From assembly GCA_023052935.1 (NCBI GenBank), contig CM041298.1, positions 1,736,001 to 1,800,000 on the forward strand: a DNA stretch of 64,000 bases. The letters run 5' to 3'. Under the pieces are notes generated by a model, which saw only the letters and a list, made by a program, of their open reading frames with translations, ran no database searches and was not told where the DNA came from. This DNA comes from Piezodorus guildinii. Taxonomy: Eukaryota; Arthropoda; Insecta; Hemiptera; Pentatomidae. Within the stretch, counting starts at the first letter, position 1, and the number at the start of each line of letters is the position of its first letter. A program made the translations under genes and the position numbers. Positions 40,237 to 51,007 of this stretch are shown piece by piece.

Positions 40237-40776
40237 TTTTTCTCATCATTGTCGTAATTGTTCTTTTGTTTGAATATTTGTTCGATAAATATTAGGCCGT
40301 TTTTACAAAAGAAATTCTTGGATATATATATATTTTTTTTAAACAATTTATTTAATCCAGTCATCGCAACGTTTCAGCCTCTAGGGCCATTCTCAAGCTT
40401 CATGCATATCCATGTTAATTATCATTTCATTTCACCGCTTTTCAGAAGCGTCGTCATAATTTTTTTTAAAATATCATTTTTCAAAAAAAAAAAAAACTCA
40501 ACAGTTTTTCGTCGAGCACGAGAACACCTATAAGACGGCCGAAAACTGTTGAGTTTTTTTGTTTTGTTTTTTTTGAAAAATGATATTTAAAAAAATTATG
40601 ACGACGCTGCTGAAAAGCGGTGAAATGAAATGATAATTAAGATGGATATGCATGAAGCTTGAGAATGGCCCTAGAGGCTGAAACGTTGCGATGACTGGAT
40701 TAAATAAATAGTTTAAAAAAAAAATATATATCCAAGAATTTCTTTTGTAAAACGCCTAATATTTATCGAACAAAGA
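40237..40776. mobile_element. Penelope-type hairpin insertion, 540 bp
   Basis: TTTAAATATAGATT is duplicated on both sides (40223-40236 and 40777-40790). Arms 40277-40511 and 40540-40776 are almost perfect inverted copies separated by only 28 bases, with a 40-bp extension on the left. Each arm carries a GAGAATGGCC...GGCTGAAACG motif, the same layout as the CTGATGA...GAAACG motif of the insertion at 8641. Size, one-sided extension and long target duplication match that insertion, so I assign both to the same class. The transcript would form a long hairpin. Confidence 0.6.
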
Positions 40777-40853
40777 TTTAAATATAGATTCTCCCCAGAA
40801 TAAGGGACCTCCAAATCGTTTTACAAGTAAATTTAAGATGGACAGCAGCTTAC

Positions 40854-41019
40854 CTAATCGCCTTCTTCATGTCTTCTCGAACGGGCCCGCTCAGGCTCGG
40901 CAGTCTCCTCCAGCTGCTCCTAGATTTCATCTTGTAAAACTTAGGAGAACCTAAATTCTTAAAATTGAGTCCCTCTATCCTGACCGGGAACCGTATGTCA
41001 CCACAAATATCGTCACGGA
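40854..41019 (-). other. Exon-like segment, ~55 codons, minus strand
   Basis: An acceptor-like TTGTATGTTTTTGTAG precedes 166 open bases ending ATTAG|GTAAGC, a good donor. The frame reads RDDICGDIRFPVRIEGLNFK, NLGSPKFYKMKSRSSWRRLP and SLSGPVREDMKKAI. The acceptor phase matches the donor phase of the exon-like segment at 50775-50945. GC content is higher than in the flanks. The protein is not recognised. Confidence 0.3.
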
Positions 41020-41153
41020 CTACAAAAACATACAATCGGGACAGAATCTCAATTCACACACGCTTGAGTAAAATTTTAAAGACAGTCTAATTAAACATCT
41101 ATGCAGTATCCACGGCTCTACCTATTTAAATTAAATTAAAATAGATATTATTA

Positions 41154-41282
41154 TTACTTTCACTTACTATATATAGTAAGGGGAAGTATTGCGATCGTGA
41201 AAATTTTCGAACTCCAGTTTTCAACGGAAATACACGTTTTAGGGTCCCCTGAGTCCAAATAACCAAGTCCAGCAAAAAGGTC

Positions 41283-41313
<31 letters not shown>

Positions 41314-42060
41314 CTGTGTGTGTGTGTGTGGTGTGTGTGTGGTAACTCCCGGGCGGAAACGGTAAGTCCTATGAAACTGAAATTTCATATTTAAGACAAC
41401 TATACGCCCGAGACGTGACAAAACTTTTTTCATCAAAATGAGCCTACCAGAAGAGGCACTTTATATCATGCATTTTTCACCTTTTTTCGATTTTCTCAAA
41501 AACGGTTCCGACGATTTTGATTAAACTCGCTATATCGATGTAAAATTTAATGGGCTTTAATATCATGTAGGTTTTATTAAGATAAAAATGGTCTGACAGG
41601 GCTTAAATGCCGATATTTTAAATTTTCTTCCCCTAAAGTACCTTTAATTTTGTAGATTCAATAATCATTTCTAGATTATCTTGTTAACGCTGATGAAAAA
41701 CTGGTAAATATATAAATTGAATAAATTCGATACCCAACCAAAGGAGAAAACAGAAAAAATATTTTTTTAATGCAATTTTTCATTTTTGAACATAAGAGCA
41801 GTAATATACATGTATGATATACCGTTGGAAAGCTAAAGATTTTAGAAAAATTATCATCTCATACACAATCAATTGATACAAGTGATTATTTTAGACAATA
41901 AGGTAATCAATTTTTTTAATAAAACTTATGTTTTTATAGAAATTCCATTTAATTAATTGTTTAATGATTTCACTCATTTTTATAACTAACTGTATTTGAA
42001 AATTCTTTAATTTATTCTAAAAATGGAGGTAAGTGAAAGTCGTGTGTTGCTCGCACCAGA
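41154..42060 (-). mobile_element. Family H element, complete, minus strand
   Basis: It runs from the 3' end (TTACTTTCACTTACTATATA on the plus strand) through a GT-rich tract (41282-41341) and the interior to the 5' terminus 'cgtgtgttgctcgcaccaga'. The hairpin is the short type. At about 907 bp it is a good reference copy. Confidence 0.7.
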
Positions 42061-42506
42061 TTTTTTTTAATTCGCGTACGCGCGAACAATCATCTTTTCC
42101 TAAATTATAATTGTATTGTATTCACTACATAAATACGAAAATATGATCTTAAAACAAAAAAATAATACGACTAAGGATTTTGTGGGGAGTAGTGGGGGGG
42201 CGCCCTTAACTATTGAGATATTGCTCCTTAAACCCTGTTTTTGTTTTTCCCTCACGTTGTTCCACTTCCTTTCTTCTTTGTCTTACTTCTTTCCGGATTT
42301 ATTGCCTTCCCTTTATATTAAATACTAGAAGGGAATCTCTTTTTCATAAAGTTCTCCTCGTTTCACCGAAGGTTGATCCTTCTCGGATTTAATAATGTCT
42401 AGTGTGGCGTGTGGTTCCCCGCGGTCCGTATATGCGGCAACAATTGTTTAATTTTTTTTTTTTTTAACATAATTTATTGAAATTCACAAATGTACTAAAA
42501 AAAAAA
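42061..42506. other. Spacer, nothing recognised
   Basis: A 70-codon open frame at 42116-42328 is low in information (F/L/S-rich at the end) and has no support as a gene. Confidence 0.25.
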
Positions 42507-43332
42507 TCTGGTGCGGGCAACACACGACTTTCACTTACCTCCATTTTTAAAATCAATGAAAGAATTTTCATATGCAGTTAGAGATAAAAATACGTGAAAT
42601 TATTAAGGAATTAATCAGTTAGTGTTATGTTCATTTCATCACTCTCTATTAACTTTTAAAAGCTTGTGTATGAGATGATAATATTTCTAAAATCTTTAGC
42701 TTTCCATCGGTATATCATACATGTATATTACTGCTCTTATGTTCAAAAACGAAAAATTGCATTAAAAAAATATTTTTTCTGTTTTCTCCTTTAGTTGGGT
42801 ATCGAATTTATTCAATTTATATATTTACCAGTTTTTTTATCAGCGTTAACAAGATAATCTAGTTATTATTATTGAATCTACAAAATTAAAGGTACTTTAG
42901 GGGAAGAAAATTTAAAATATCGGCATTTAAGCCCTGTCAGACCATTTTTATCTAAATAAAACCTACATGAAATTAAAGCCCATTAAATTTTACATCGATA
43001 TAGCGAGTTTAATCAAAATCGTCGGAACCGTTTTTGAGAAAATCGAAAAAAGGTGCAAAATGCATGGTATAAAGTGCCTCTTCTGGTAGGCTCATTTTGA
43101 TGAAAAAAGTTTTGTCACGTCTCTGGCGTATAGTTGTCTTAAATATGAAATTTCAGTTTCATAGGACTTACCGTTTCCGCCCGGGAGTTACCACACACAC
43201 AGAGACCTTTTTGCGGGACTTGGTTATTTGGACTCAGGAGACCCTATAACGTGTATTTCCGTTGAAAACTGGAATTCGAAAATTTTCACGATCGCAATAC
43301 TTCCCCTTACTATATATAGTAAGTGAAAGTAA
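42507..43332 (+). mobile_element. Family H element, near complete
   Basis: The 5' terminus is TCTGGTGCGGGCAACACACG and the 3' end is TTACTATATATAGTAAGTGA followed by 'aagtaa'. It has a short CA tract and one internal deletion after 42615. A reversed jockey end follows at once. Confidence 0.7.
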
Positions 43333-43334
43333 AA

Positions 43335-43850
43335 AATACAACAAGTAAATATTATATAAGAAAAATGACATGAAAAAGACTTGTAGAAGAACTACCCAAT
43401 GGTAGCACTCCTATAACTATTCTAAACTAGAAGGTCTCGGGGCCATCTCCTTTTCAGACGCCTTGGAGGATTGTCGGGAATTGAAAAGGAAGAAAGGATT
43501 GAAACTAGAAGATTAGGGTGGGATGGAATTTGTCATGAAAGTAATGGTATCTAGATCGGGCCAAATCAGCAACACACGGAATATTAAGGTCTTTGTGGAT
43601 CAGTTTATTAGTTACAAAATAAGGAGCATTGAGAATTTTGGATTGTAGGGATTGGATACGGAGAGAATTTGATGGTTTAGTAGAGCCCCAAAGCTCTACT
43701 CCGTAAGTCCATATAGGACGTATCATAGTCATGTAGATGAGCCTTTTTTAGTTAAGTGGAAGATTAGAACGTTTGTCTAGTGATTGTTGAAGTAGTAGAA
43801 AACGTCGTGCAGTTTCTTGTATGAGGGTTTTAAATTAAAATTTAGTTTTT
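43335..43850 (-). mobile_element. Jockey LINE 3' end
   Basis: The minus frame reads MTMIRPIWTYGVELWGSTKP, SNSLRIQSLQSKILNAPYFV, TNKLIHKDLNIPCVADLARS and RYHYFHDKFH. The stretch WTYGxELWG...NxxxIQxxQSKxLR...NAPxxVxNxxIHxDLxIP is diagnostic of jockey-clade RT C-termini. It is 5'-truncated near 43850. Confidence 0.75.
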
Positions 43851-43870
43851 ATTTCTTTTTAAGGTTAAAG

Positions 43871-44141
43871 AGGGAGCGGCGTGGTCTAGTGGATAGAGAG
43901 CACTAGTCTGCAGTTCTCCGGGTCCTGGGTTCGAATCCCGGCTATGAACGAATATTATTTGGTCTGTTATTACAGCCGGGGACTACCCTAGGGTATGGAG
44001 ACCCTTCCGGGGCAGACTCAGCCTCTATAAAGTGGGTGCCCTTATTGCTGAAAAACCTGGCGGCTGAGCGTGATCTCGGCCTAATCACCTCCTTGCAGAG
44101 CACTTTTACTTCTTTAAACAGTACAAATCTCTTCTTTTTTT
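43871..44141 (+). mobile_element. SINE2, full length with target duplication
   Basis: GGTTAAAG with adjoining bases is duplicated on both sides (43861-43870 and 44142-44151). The head contains A box TGGTCTAGTGG (43881) and B box GGTTCGAATCC (43928), so it can be transcribed by RNA polymerase III. The body includes 'ggggcagactcagcctctat' and 'ggcggctgagcgtgatctcg', and the 3' end is T-rich. The tRNA part lacks a proper acceptor stem, so it is not a tRNA gene. Confidence 0.85.
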
Positions 44142-44361
44142 TAGGTTAAAGAATTCAAAGCAAAATATTATATAAAAATTTGGCAAGAGTGGCACGCACT
44201 TAACGACTCACAGATGAACACTAAATAAGAAATACGTTTGGTTCTGTTTATTCAGAGCTAACATCAAGGGAGATGGGATCCCAGAATTGTTCTGCAAGGT
44301 CGTTTCCGTGAGATCAGTCCGCGTCCGACGCTGTTTTGTTGACTTTGAATAGGCTTACTAC

Positions 44362-45835
44362 CATACAGGTTAATGCTGAATTAATACAATTTGGAGGACA
44401 AGAATTAATTCAATTTCTCCAACAATTCCTCCAAAAATATGGAATACAAAGATCATCCTAGGGATTGGGAGTTCAGTTTGATTGCCCCTATTCATAAAAA
44501 GGTTAGCTCGATGATTGAACTACAGACCTATAAGCTTACTTTCAGTTGCCTACAAATTATACTCCTCAACCCTAGAAAGAAAATTAAGGCACATAGTTGA
44601 GAAGCAAATAGAGAGCGAACAAGCAGGCTTTCGTCCTGAGAGGCAGACTCAAGATCACATCTTCGTCTTGAGAGGAATCGCAGAGAAAGCATGGGACAGA
44701 ATGTATATATGGCGTTTCTGGACCTCAAAGCAGCATTCGATTCGGTTCCAAGACAAGAGATATGGAATGCTTTGGCGCAAAAAATGTCCCAGTGGATCTT
44801 ATCATGGCGATTAGATCGGCTTATAAGGCAGCAAAAGGAATCCTTAGAATTAATGGTAGAGATTCCATGCCTTTTTCCATAGAGAAAGGAGTCAGGCAGG
44901 GAGACAGCTCAAGTCCCCTCTTGTTCACCATATTTATGGATGAAATTCACCAAATTTGCAAGCGCCGTACTGCCTGGATGACCATAGGAAAATGGAACAT
45001 GAGGAATATTATGGTCCAAAGCCTACTATATGCTGATGACATCGTTCTGATTGCGGACTCAAAAAAACAAGCTGCATGACGCCCTCATAGAATGGCAGAA
45101 AGAACTCCTCCGCAAAGGTATGGTGATCAATACGAAGAAAAGCAAAGTCCTGATCATATCAAGGGAGGAACATGAGGATGTCCAGCTGATCTGTAATGGG
45201 GAGGTACTAGAAGTTGTGCAAGATTCCGTCTAGTTGGGGTCAATTATCAGCAACACGGGAAAGATTGACCCAGAAGTAGCAAATAGGATTTCCAAAGCTA
45301 ACCAGGTCTATTACCCTATCTGCAACAGCATAGTTGGGCACAGGAAAGTTGGCAAGGAAACAAAAAGGCACATTTATAAGTCTGTGTACCTCCCAACCCT
45401 CGCGTATGGAAGCGAAAGCTGGATCATGCTGGACAAGCAAGTTAGCCGAGTGACAGCAGCCGAGGTGAAGTTCCTGCGCAGAGCTGCTGGAAAGACCAGA
45501 CGAGACCGCGTCAGAAATGAGCGGATTAGAGGTGCCAGAACTCAAGGCACTGTTAGAGAACCAACAATTAAAGTGGTTTGTCCACGTTTCTCGGATGGAG
45601 GAGGAGAGAGAGCCACGAAAAGTTCTAGAAGCTCGACCCACTGGGAGGAGGCCGAGGGGTCGTCCCAGAATTTCCAACAAGAGTTCAACGGATTGGAGAG
45701 AAGAGAGGCAAAACACTCCAAGAAATGAAGCGGCTTAGTAGGGACCGAGGGGCATGGCTGCATTGAATAGAGGCTCCTCGACGCTAGTTATGGCAAGAAG
45801 AGGAAGTCAAAGAAGAAGGTTTGGTTCTAAGACGC
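44362..45835 (+). mobile_element. Non-LTR element RT gene, 5'-truncated
   Basis: A 1.4-kb stretch of degenerate reverse transcriptase, plus strand, with a short trailing 3' region. It is the longest RT remnant in the window. Confidence 0.7.
44368..45790 (+). pseudogene. LINE reverse transcriptase, frameshifted
   Basis: Motifs appear in order across several frames: NYRPISLLSVAYKLYSSTLE, EQAGFRPERQTQDHIFVLRG, MAFLDLKAAFDSVPRQEIWN (catalytic D), KGVRQGDSSSPLLFTIFMDE, and LLYADDIVLIADSKKQ (catalytic DD intact). Then come LLRKGMVINTKKSKVLIISR, GSIISNTGKIDPEVANRISK and TKRHIYKSVYLPTLAYGSES. LKWFVHVSRMEEEREPRKVL and GRRPRGRPR close the C-terminus. I count at least four frameshifts or stops (near 44695, 44790, 45070 and 45233). 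It resembles RTE-like or related LINEs, but the clade is uncertain. No endonuclease is present. Confidence 0.75.
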
Positions 45836-45980
45836 AACAACCAGCGACTTAGAAGGCCCAATGCTAGTAAAAATGACGTGAATGAATTTTTCTCTTCCAT
45901 TTTTAAACAAACAAAATACAACTTAAAGATAAGGGTTCTCGGTTAGAACTGATACATAGAAGCACCTTAACTAATCTTTT

Positions 45981-46863
45981 TTACTTTCACTTACTATATA
46001 TAGTAAGGGGAAGTATTGCGATCGTGAAAATTTTCGAATTTCAGTTTTCAACGGAAATACACGTTTTAGGGTCCCCTCAGTCCAAATAACTAAGTCCCGA
46101 AAAAAGGTCTCTGTGCGTGTGTGTGGTAACTCCCGGGCGGAAACTGTAAGTCCTATGAAACTGAAATTTCATATTTAAGACAGCTATACGCCCGAGACGT
46201 GACAAAACTTTTTTCATCAAAATCAGCTTACCAGAAGAGGCACTTTATACCATGCATTTTGCACCTTTTTTCTCGAAAACGGTTTCGACGATTTTGATTA
46301 AACTCGCTATATCGATGTAAAATTTAATGGGCTTTAATATAATGTAGGTTTTATTTGGATAAAAATGGTCTGACAGGGCTAAATGCCGATATTTTAAATT
46401 GTCTTCCCCTAAAGTACCTTAATTTTAGATTCAATAATAATAACTAGATTATCTTGTTAACGCTGATGAAAAACAGTTAAATATATAAATTGAATAAATT
46501 CGATACCCAACTAAAGGATAAAAAAGAAAAAATATTTTTTTAATGCAATTTTTCGTTTTTGAACATAAGAGCAGTAATATACATGTATGATATACCGATG
46601 GAAAGCTAAAGATTTTATAAAAAATATCATCTCATACACAAGCTTTTAAAAGTTAATAGAGAGTGATGAAATGAACATAAAACTAACTGATTATTTTAGA
46701 TAATAATATAATAGATTTTTTAATGAAACTCATGTTTGTATAGAAATTTAATTTGATTAATTCCTTAATAATTTCACGTATTTTTATCTCTAACTGTGTT
46801 TGAAAATTCTTTCATTGATTTTAAAATGGAGGTAAGTGAAAGTCGTCTGTTGTCCGCACCAGA
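45981..46863 (-). mobile_element. Family H element, complete, minus strand
   Basis: 3' end TTACTTTCACTTACTATATA on the left, a very short GT tract, and 5' end 'gtcgtctgttgtccgcacca' on the right. It has the short hairpin type and about 883 bp. Confidence 0.7.
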
Positions 46864-47451
46864 TTTTTATAGAATATGTTAACATTATTGACCAAGTAAA
46901 CATGACTTTATAAACACTGAGAGGATCAAATTGAAACATTGAAAAACGTAAGAACTTCTTTTACAACCCAAAAATCATGATATTATCGATAATAACAAAA
47001 TATTAGAGGGTAAGTTGTTTTATTCATTGAAATATAATTAATTAACTCTTTTTAGTAGATAATAAATGAAAAAAAAATAGGCTATTGAAAGAAATAAAAT
47101 TAATTAATAAAGTAAAGACTACAATTTGAGTTAAGATCATCTTTTTAAAATATATGGAGAAAGTATTTCTTTGAAGAGGTTTTTGCTTTCCCTTAGCTAA
47201 GGGTATAATACAGAATACATGAAATGGAGCGGACTAACCAGACCAATATCAATTCTCCGAAAGCAAACAAATAAGTTCACAATATTAGCTGTTAGCTCTC
47301 TCGTATCCAGAACTAACATATATCCTCCACTCCATCACTTTAATAGCAAACTGTAATAATACCAATCCAATATAATAACATGTATAAATTATTGATCTTA
47401 CATTTAAAAGTATTATTTAGTTTTGCCTCAAAATACAAATTACTTTATTTT
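46864..47451. other. AT-rich spacer, nothing recognised
   Basis: No open frame, repeat or splice signal that I can support. Confidence 0.3.
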
Positions 47452-47700
47452 TTCTTCCACTTACCTATATATGAAATATAAACTAAGGGGAAGAATTGCG
47501 ATCCTGTGTAGAAAGACTAGGTCGGAAACGAACAGTTTTAGGAGACTGAAATTTCATATTTTAAAAGCATATGTGCCTGAGGTGTAAAACCTTTTCGCCA
47601 AAATCGGCCGTCCGGAAGTTCCACGTTTACAGCATTTTACATTTTTTTTTTTTAAATATCCCTAACGGTCATTATTAAGCTCGCTATATAGATAAAAAAA
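47452..47700 (-). mobile_element. Family H 3' fragment, older hairpin type
   Basis: 'ttcttccacttacctatata' and 'tgaaatataaactaagggga' give the long-hairpin 3' end. The interior follows to 'aagctcgctatatagat', where the next H copy begins after an A run. The CA tract is absent. Confidence 0.6.
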
Positions 47701-48703
47701 TCTGGTGCGGGCAACACACGACTTTCACTTACCTCCATTTTTAAAATCAATGAAAGAATTTTCATATACAGTAAGAGATAAAAATACGTGAAATTATTAG
47801 GGAATTAATTAAATTAAATTCCTATAGAAAGGTGTAGGCGGAATTTGGTGGTATCGGCATCGAACCTGCGGGTTCGCTAAGCCTATTATTATTTATTTAT
47901 TTATCCTATAGAAAGATGTGTTTGATTCAAAAATCTATTATATTATTATCTAAAATAATCAGTTAGTGTTATGTTCATTTCATCACTCTCTATTAACTTT
48001 TAAAAGCTTGTGTATGAGATGATAATATTTCTAAAATCTTTAGCTTTCCAACGGTATATCATACATGTATATTACTGCTCTTATGTTCAAAAACGAAAAA
48101 TTGCATTAAAAAAATATTTTTTCTGTTTTCTTCTTTAGTTGGGTATCGAATTTATTCAATTTATATATTTACCAGTTTTTCATCAGCGTTAACAAGATAA
48201 TCTAGTTATTATTATTGAATCTACAAAATAAAAGGTACTTTAGGGGAAGACAATTTAAAATATCGGCATTTAAGCCCTGTCAGACCATTTTTATCTAAAT
48301 AAAACTTACATGATATTAAAGCCCATTAAATTTTACATCGATATAGCGAGTTTGATCAAAATCATCGGAACCTTTTTTGACAAAATCGAAAAAAAGGTGC
48401 AAAATGCAAGGTATAAAGTGCCTCTTCTGGTAGGCTCATTTTGATGAAAAAAGTTTGTCACGTCTCGGGCGTATAGATGTCTTAAATATGAAATTTCAGT
48501 TTCATAGGACTTACCGTTTCCGCCCGGGAGTTACCACACACACACAGACACACACACACAGACACACACACACACAGACCTTTTTGCGGGACTTGGTTAT
48601 TTGGACTCAGGGGACCCTAAAACGTGTATTTCCGTTGAAAACTGGAATTCGAAAATTCACGATCGCAATACTTCCCCTTACTATATATAGTAAGTGAAAG
48701 TAA
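47701..48703 (+). mobile_element. Family H element, complete, with a 72-bp insertion
   Basis: 5' TCTGGTGCGGGCAACACACG; 3' TTACTATATATAGTAAGTGA followed by 'aagtaa'. It is interrupted at 47832-47903 by a small retroposed piece. CA-rich tract at 48535-48575. It is followed without a gap by a second, 5'-incomplete H copy, forming a dimer. Confidence 0.7.
47832..47903 (+). mobile_element. 72-bp tRNA-like retroposed fragment
   Basis: TCCTATAGAAAG is duplicated on both sides (47820-47831 and 47904-47915). The insert begins 'gtgtaggcggaatttggtgg', has GGCATCGAACCTGCGGG (a reversed tRNA B box) and ends in ATT/ATTT repeats. Target duplication and 3' simple tail show LINE-mediated retroposition of a very short RNA. 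Confidence 0.6.
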
Positions 48704-49516
48704 TAAATTAAATTAAATTTCTATAGAAACATGTGTTTGATTAAAAAATCTATTATATTATTATCTAAAATAATCAGTTAGTGTTATGTTCATTTCATCA
48801 CTCTCTATTAACTTTTAAAAGCTTGTGTATGAGATGATAATTTTTCTAAAATCTTTAGCTTTCCAACGGTATATCATACATGTATATTACTGCTCTTATG
48901 TTCAAAAACGAAAAATTGCATTAAAAAAATATTTTTTCTGTTTTCTCCTTTAGTTGGGTATCGAATTTATTCAATTTATATATTTACCAGTTTTTCATCA
49001 GCGTTAACAAGATAATCTAGTTATTATTATTGAATCTACAAAATTAAAGGTACTTTAGGGGAAGACAATTTAAAATATCGACATTTAAGCCCTGTCAGAC
49101 CATTTTTATCTGAATAAAACCTATATGATATTAAAGCCCATTCAATTTTACATCGATATAGCGAGTTTAATCAAAATCGTCGGAACCGTTTTTGAGAAAA
49201 TCGAAAAAAGGTGCAAAATGCATGGTATAAAGTGCCTCTTCTGGTAAGCTCATTTTGATGACAAAAGTTTTGTCACGTCTCGGGCGTATAGTTGTCTTAA
49301 ATATGAAATTTCAGTTTCATAGTACATTTCGTTTCCGCCCGGGAGTTACCACACACACACAGACACACACAAACACACACACACACAGACCTTTTTTCGG
49401 GACTTGGTTATTTGGACTCAGGGGACCCTAAAACGTGTATTTCCGTTGAAAACTGGAATTCGAAAATTTTCAGGATCGCAATACTTCCCCTTACTATATA
49501 TAGTAAGTGAAAGTAA
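48704..49516 (+). mobile_element. Family H, second unit of a tandem dimer
   Basis: It starts inside the family consensus ('aaattaaatttctatagaaa', about 130 bp from the usual 5' end) directly after the 3' end of the previous copy, and runs to its own 3' hairpin. Similarity to the first unit is very high. Head-to-tail dimers sharing no spacer are known for rolling-circle elements. Confidence 0.65.
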
Positions 49517-49676
49517 AAAATTAATGGGATTGAATATAATATAGGTTTTATTCTGATATCTGATTTAACATGTAATAGACCAAAATAGGTCATATACAAT
49601 TGATTAAAAATATTAACAATCAGAAGTGTTTATTGCATCACCTGTAAAAAAACTCTGCGAATTTTTTTTACAGCCC

Positions 49677-49677
49677 A

Positions 49678-49749
<72 letters not shown>

Positions 49750-49762
49750 GTGTGTGTGTATT
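49677..49762. repeat. (TA)n(TG)n compound microsatellite
   Basis: About 33 TA units followed by a short TG run. Confidence 0.95.
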
Positions 49763-50093
49763 AGCGACTCGTCCCTGCCTCTCACGGAGATTAGAATTGA
49801 GGTGTCAATGATGTTTAAAAAATCTCAATCTGACGTTTTTAGAGGTTATCGCTTTGGTGTTTAACAAATAAAATTGTGCCTCGTTTGATAATGATGTTGT
49901 AATAAAAATAAATACATCTATGCTTTTTTTAATATTAGTATTAATAATTTGCACATTAGGAAATTGTTAAGTTGAAAATAAATAGTTCTCAAAATTATTA
50001 TCATAATCATAACAACTGAAATGATTGTAAAAACCTTATCAAAATCCGTCTTGTGATTTAGAGGAAGTTCGCGGAAACCAAAATCGCGTTATT

Positions 50094-50095
<2 letters not shown>

Positions 50096-50153
<58 letters not shown>
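50096..50153. repeat. (CT)n(AT)n compound microsatellite
   Basis: About 13 CT units followed by about 16 AT units. Confidence 0.95.
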
Positions 50154-50159
<6 letters not shown>

Positions 50160-50439
50160 CATATATACATACACCTAAAAGCTCCTGACTGTGGTGACAC
50201 AATAGCTAGAGGAAACCACTTATGTGCTCCTGCCTGTTTGGCTTCTCTACGGATCTCTCTGGTTTCGTAACGTCGATACCTCACCTAGTTGTATAATATG
50301 AAAATTTCATGAAATAAAAAAAAAAAAAAAACTTGGTCTTATATTTTAAAAATATTTATATCGTTGCCTATTTAAAATAAATTATCATACTGTAACCACC
50401 CTTCGAAGTAAATCATAATAATTCCTATTCATCCATCTT

Positions 50440-50615
50440 TAGTCAGTTTGCTGGTATTCCTCAAGTCAGTATTCTTGGACCCACTCTATACACAGTCCAA
50501 TACAGCTGATATCCTAAAACTTTCCTTTCTACCTGTGCTGATGATACTTGTGTGTCAGAAACTGCTCGACGTTTTTGGCTACTCCTGCGTTCTAACCTTC
50601 CACTTACTATGTTTC
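50440..50615 (+). mobile_element. Jockey RT core fragment
   Basis: It reads FAGIPQVSILGPTLYTVQ (the QGS motif, here single-copy with G changed to V), then PTCADDTCV-like sequence around YADD, then jumps to ETARRFWLLLRSNLPLTMF. It has an internal deletion and is inactive. Confidence 0.55.
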
Positions 50616-50713
50616 GTGGTATATAGTGTAATAAAGTAATTTACTTATAATATACAATTTTTATCAAATAGCACTTATTATTATTACACATAAAACTTAA
50701 TACAGTTGAGGTA

Positions 50714-51003
50714 TTGTTATTATCGAGAATACTGAGGTTCTATTTACCACATAATATTACAAATAGGTAGGTACCTTTGGACATGACTGCTTGACCCCCA
50801 ACTTCCGACTTCCGTGCTGGACTTCCTCTTATCTTGCCGTCCGGGCTCAGACTCCTCAGGTACCCCGCTATCCCTGCTGTACGAGTGGAGGGGTCTATTT
50901 TTTGTATAGCCCTTCTAAGAAGCCTTCCTGCTTGTCGCCCGGAAACTACTCTATTTTGTACAATTTAAAATTATTTCTTCACCTCCCAGTATTCTCGATA
51001 CAT
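50714..51003. repeat. TIR-bounded segment, copy B
   Basis: The left edge TTATCGAGAATACTGAGG and the right edge CCTCCCAGTATTCTCGATAC are inverted copies of about 19 bp. The flanks resemble those of 34749-35185; the GC-rich centre differs and is exon-like. Confidence 0.5.
50775..50945 (-). other. Exon-like segment, 57 codons, phase 1-1, minus strand
   Basis: An acceptor-like AAAATAGAGTAG precedes 171 bases open as VSGRQAGRLLRRAIQKIDPS, TRTAGIAGYLRSLSPDGKIR and GSPARKSEVGGQAVMSK, ending AAAG|GTACCT. Both boundaries are phase 1, so the cassette is symmetric. The acceptor lacks a strong pyrimidine tract. Composition is basic and Ser/Gly-rich. The protein is not recognised. It sits between short inverted repeats, so exon capture by a small transposon is an alternative to a host gene. 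Confidence 0.3.
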
Positions 51004-51007
51004 AGCA

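Larger units (their letters stand above)
49517..50439. other. Spacer with two microsatellites
   Basis: No gene. It contains (TA)n plus (TG)n at 49677-49762, and a (CT)n(AT)n compound tract at 50096-50153. The rest is AT-rich without recognised content. Confidence 0.5.

Noticed and set aside
40258..40533. 91-codon frame
   Set aside because: It lies in one arm of the Penelope-type hairpin and has no protein similarity that I can recognise.
43871..43945. Functional tRNA gene
   Set aside because: A and B boxes are present, but acceptor and anticodon stems do not form, and it is part of a 271-bp SINE with a target duplication.
45240..45716. 158-codon minus-strand frame
   Set aside because: Antisense shadow of the LINE RT pseudogene, whose plus frames carry the recognised motifs.
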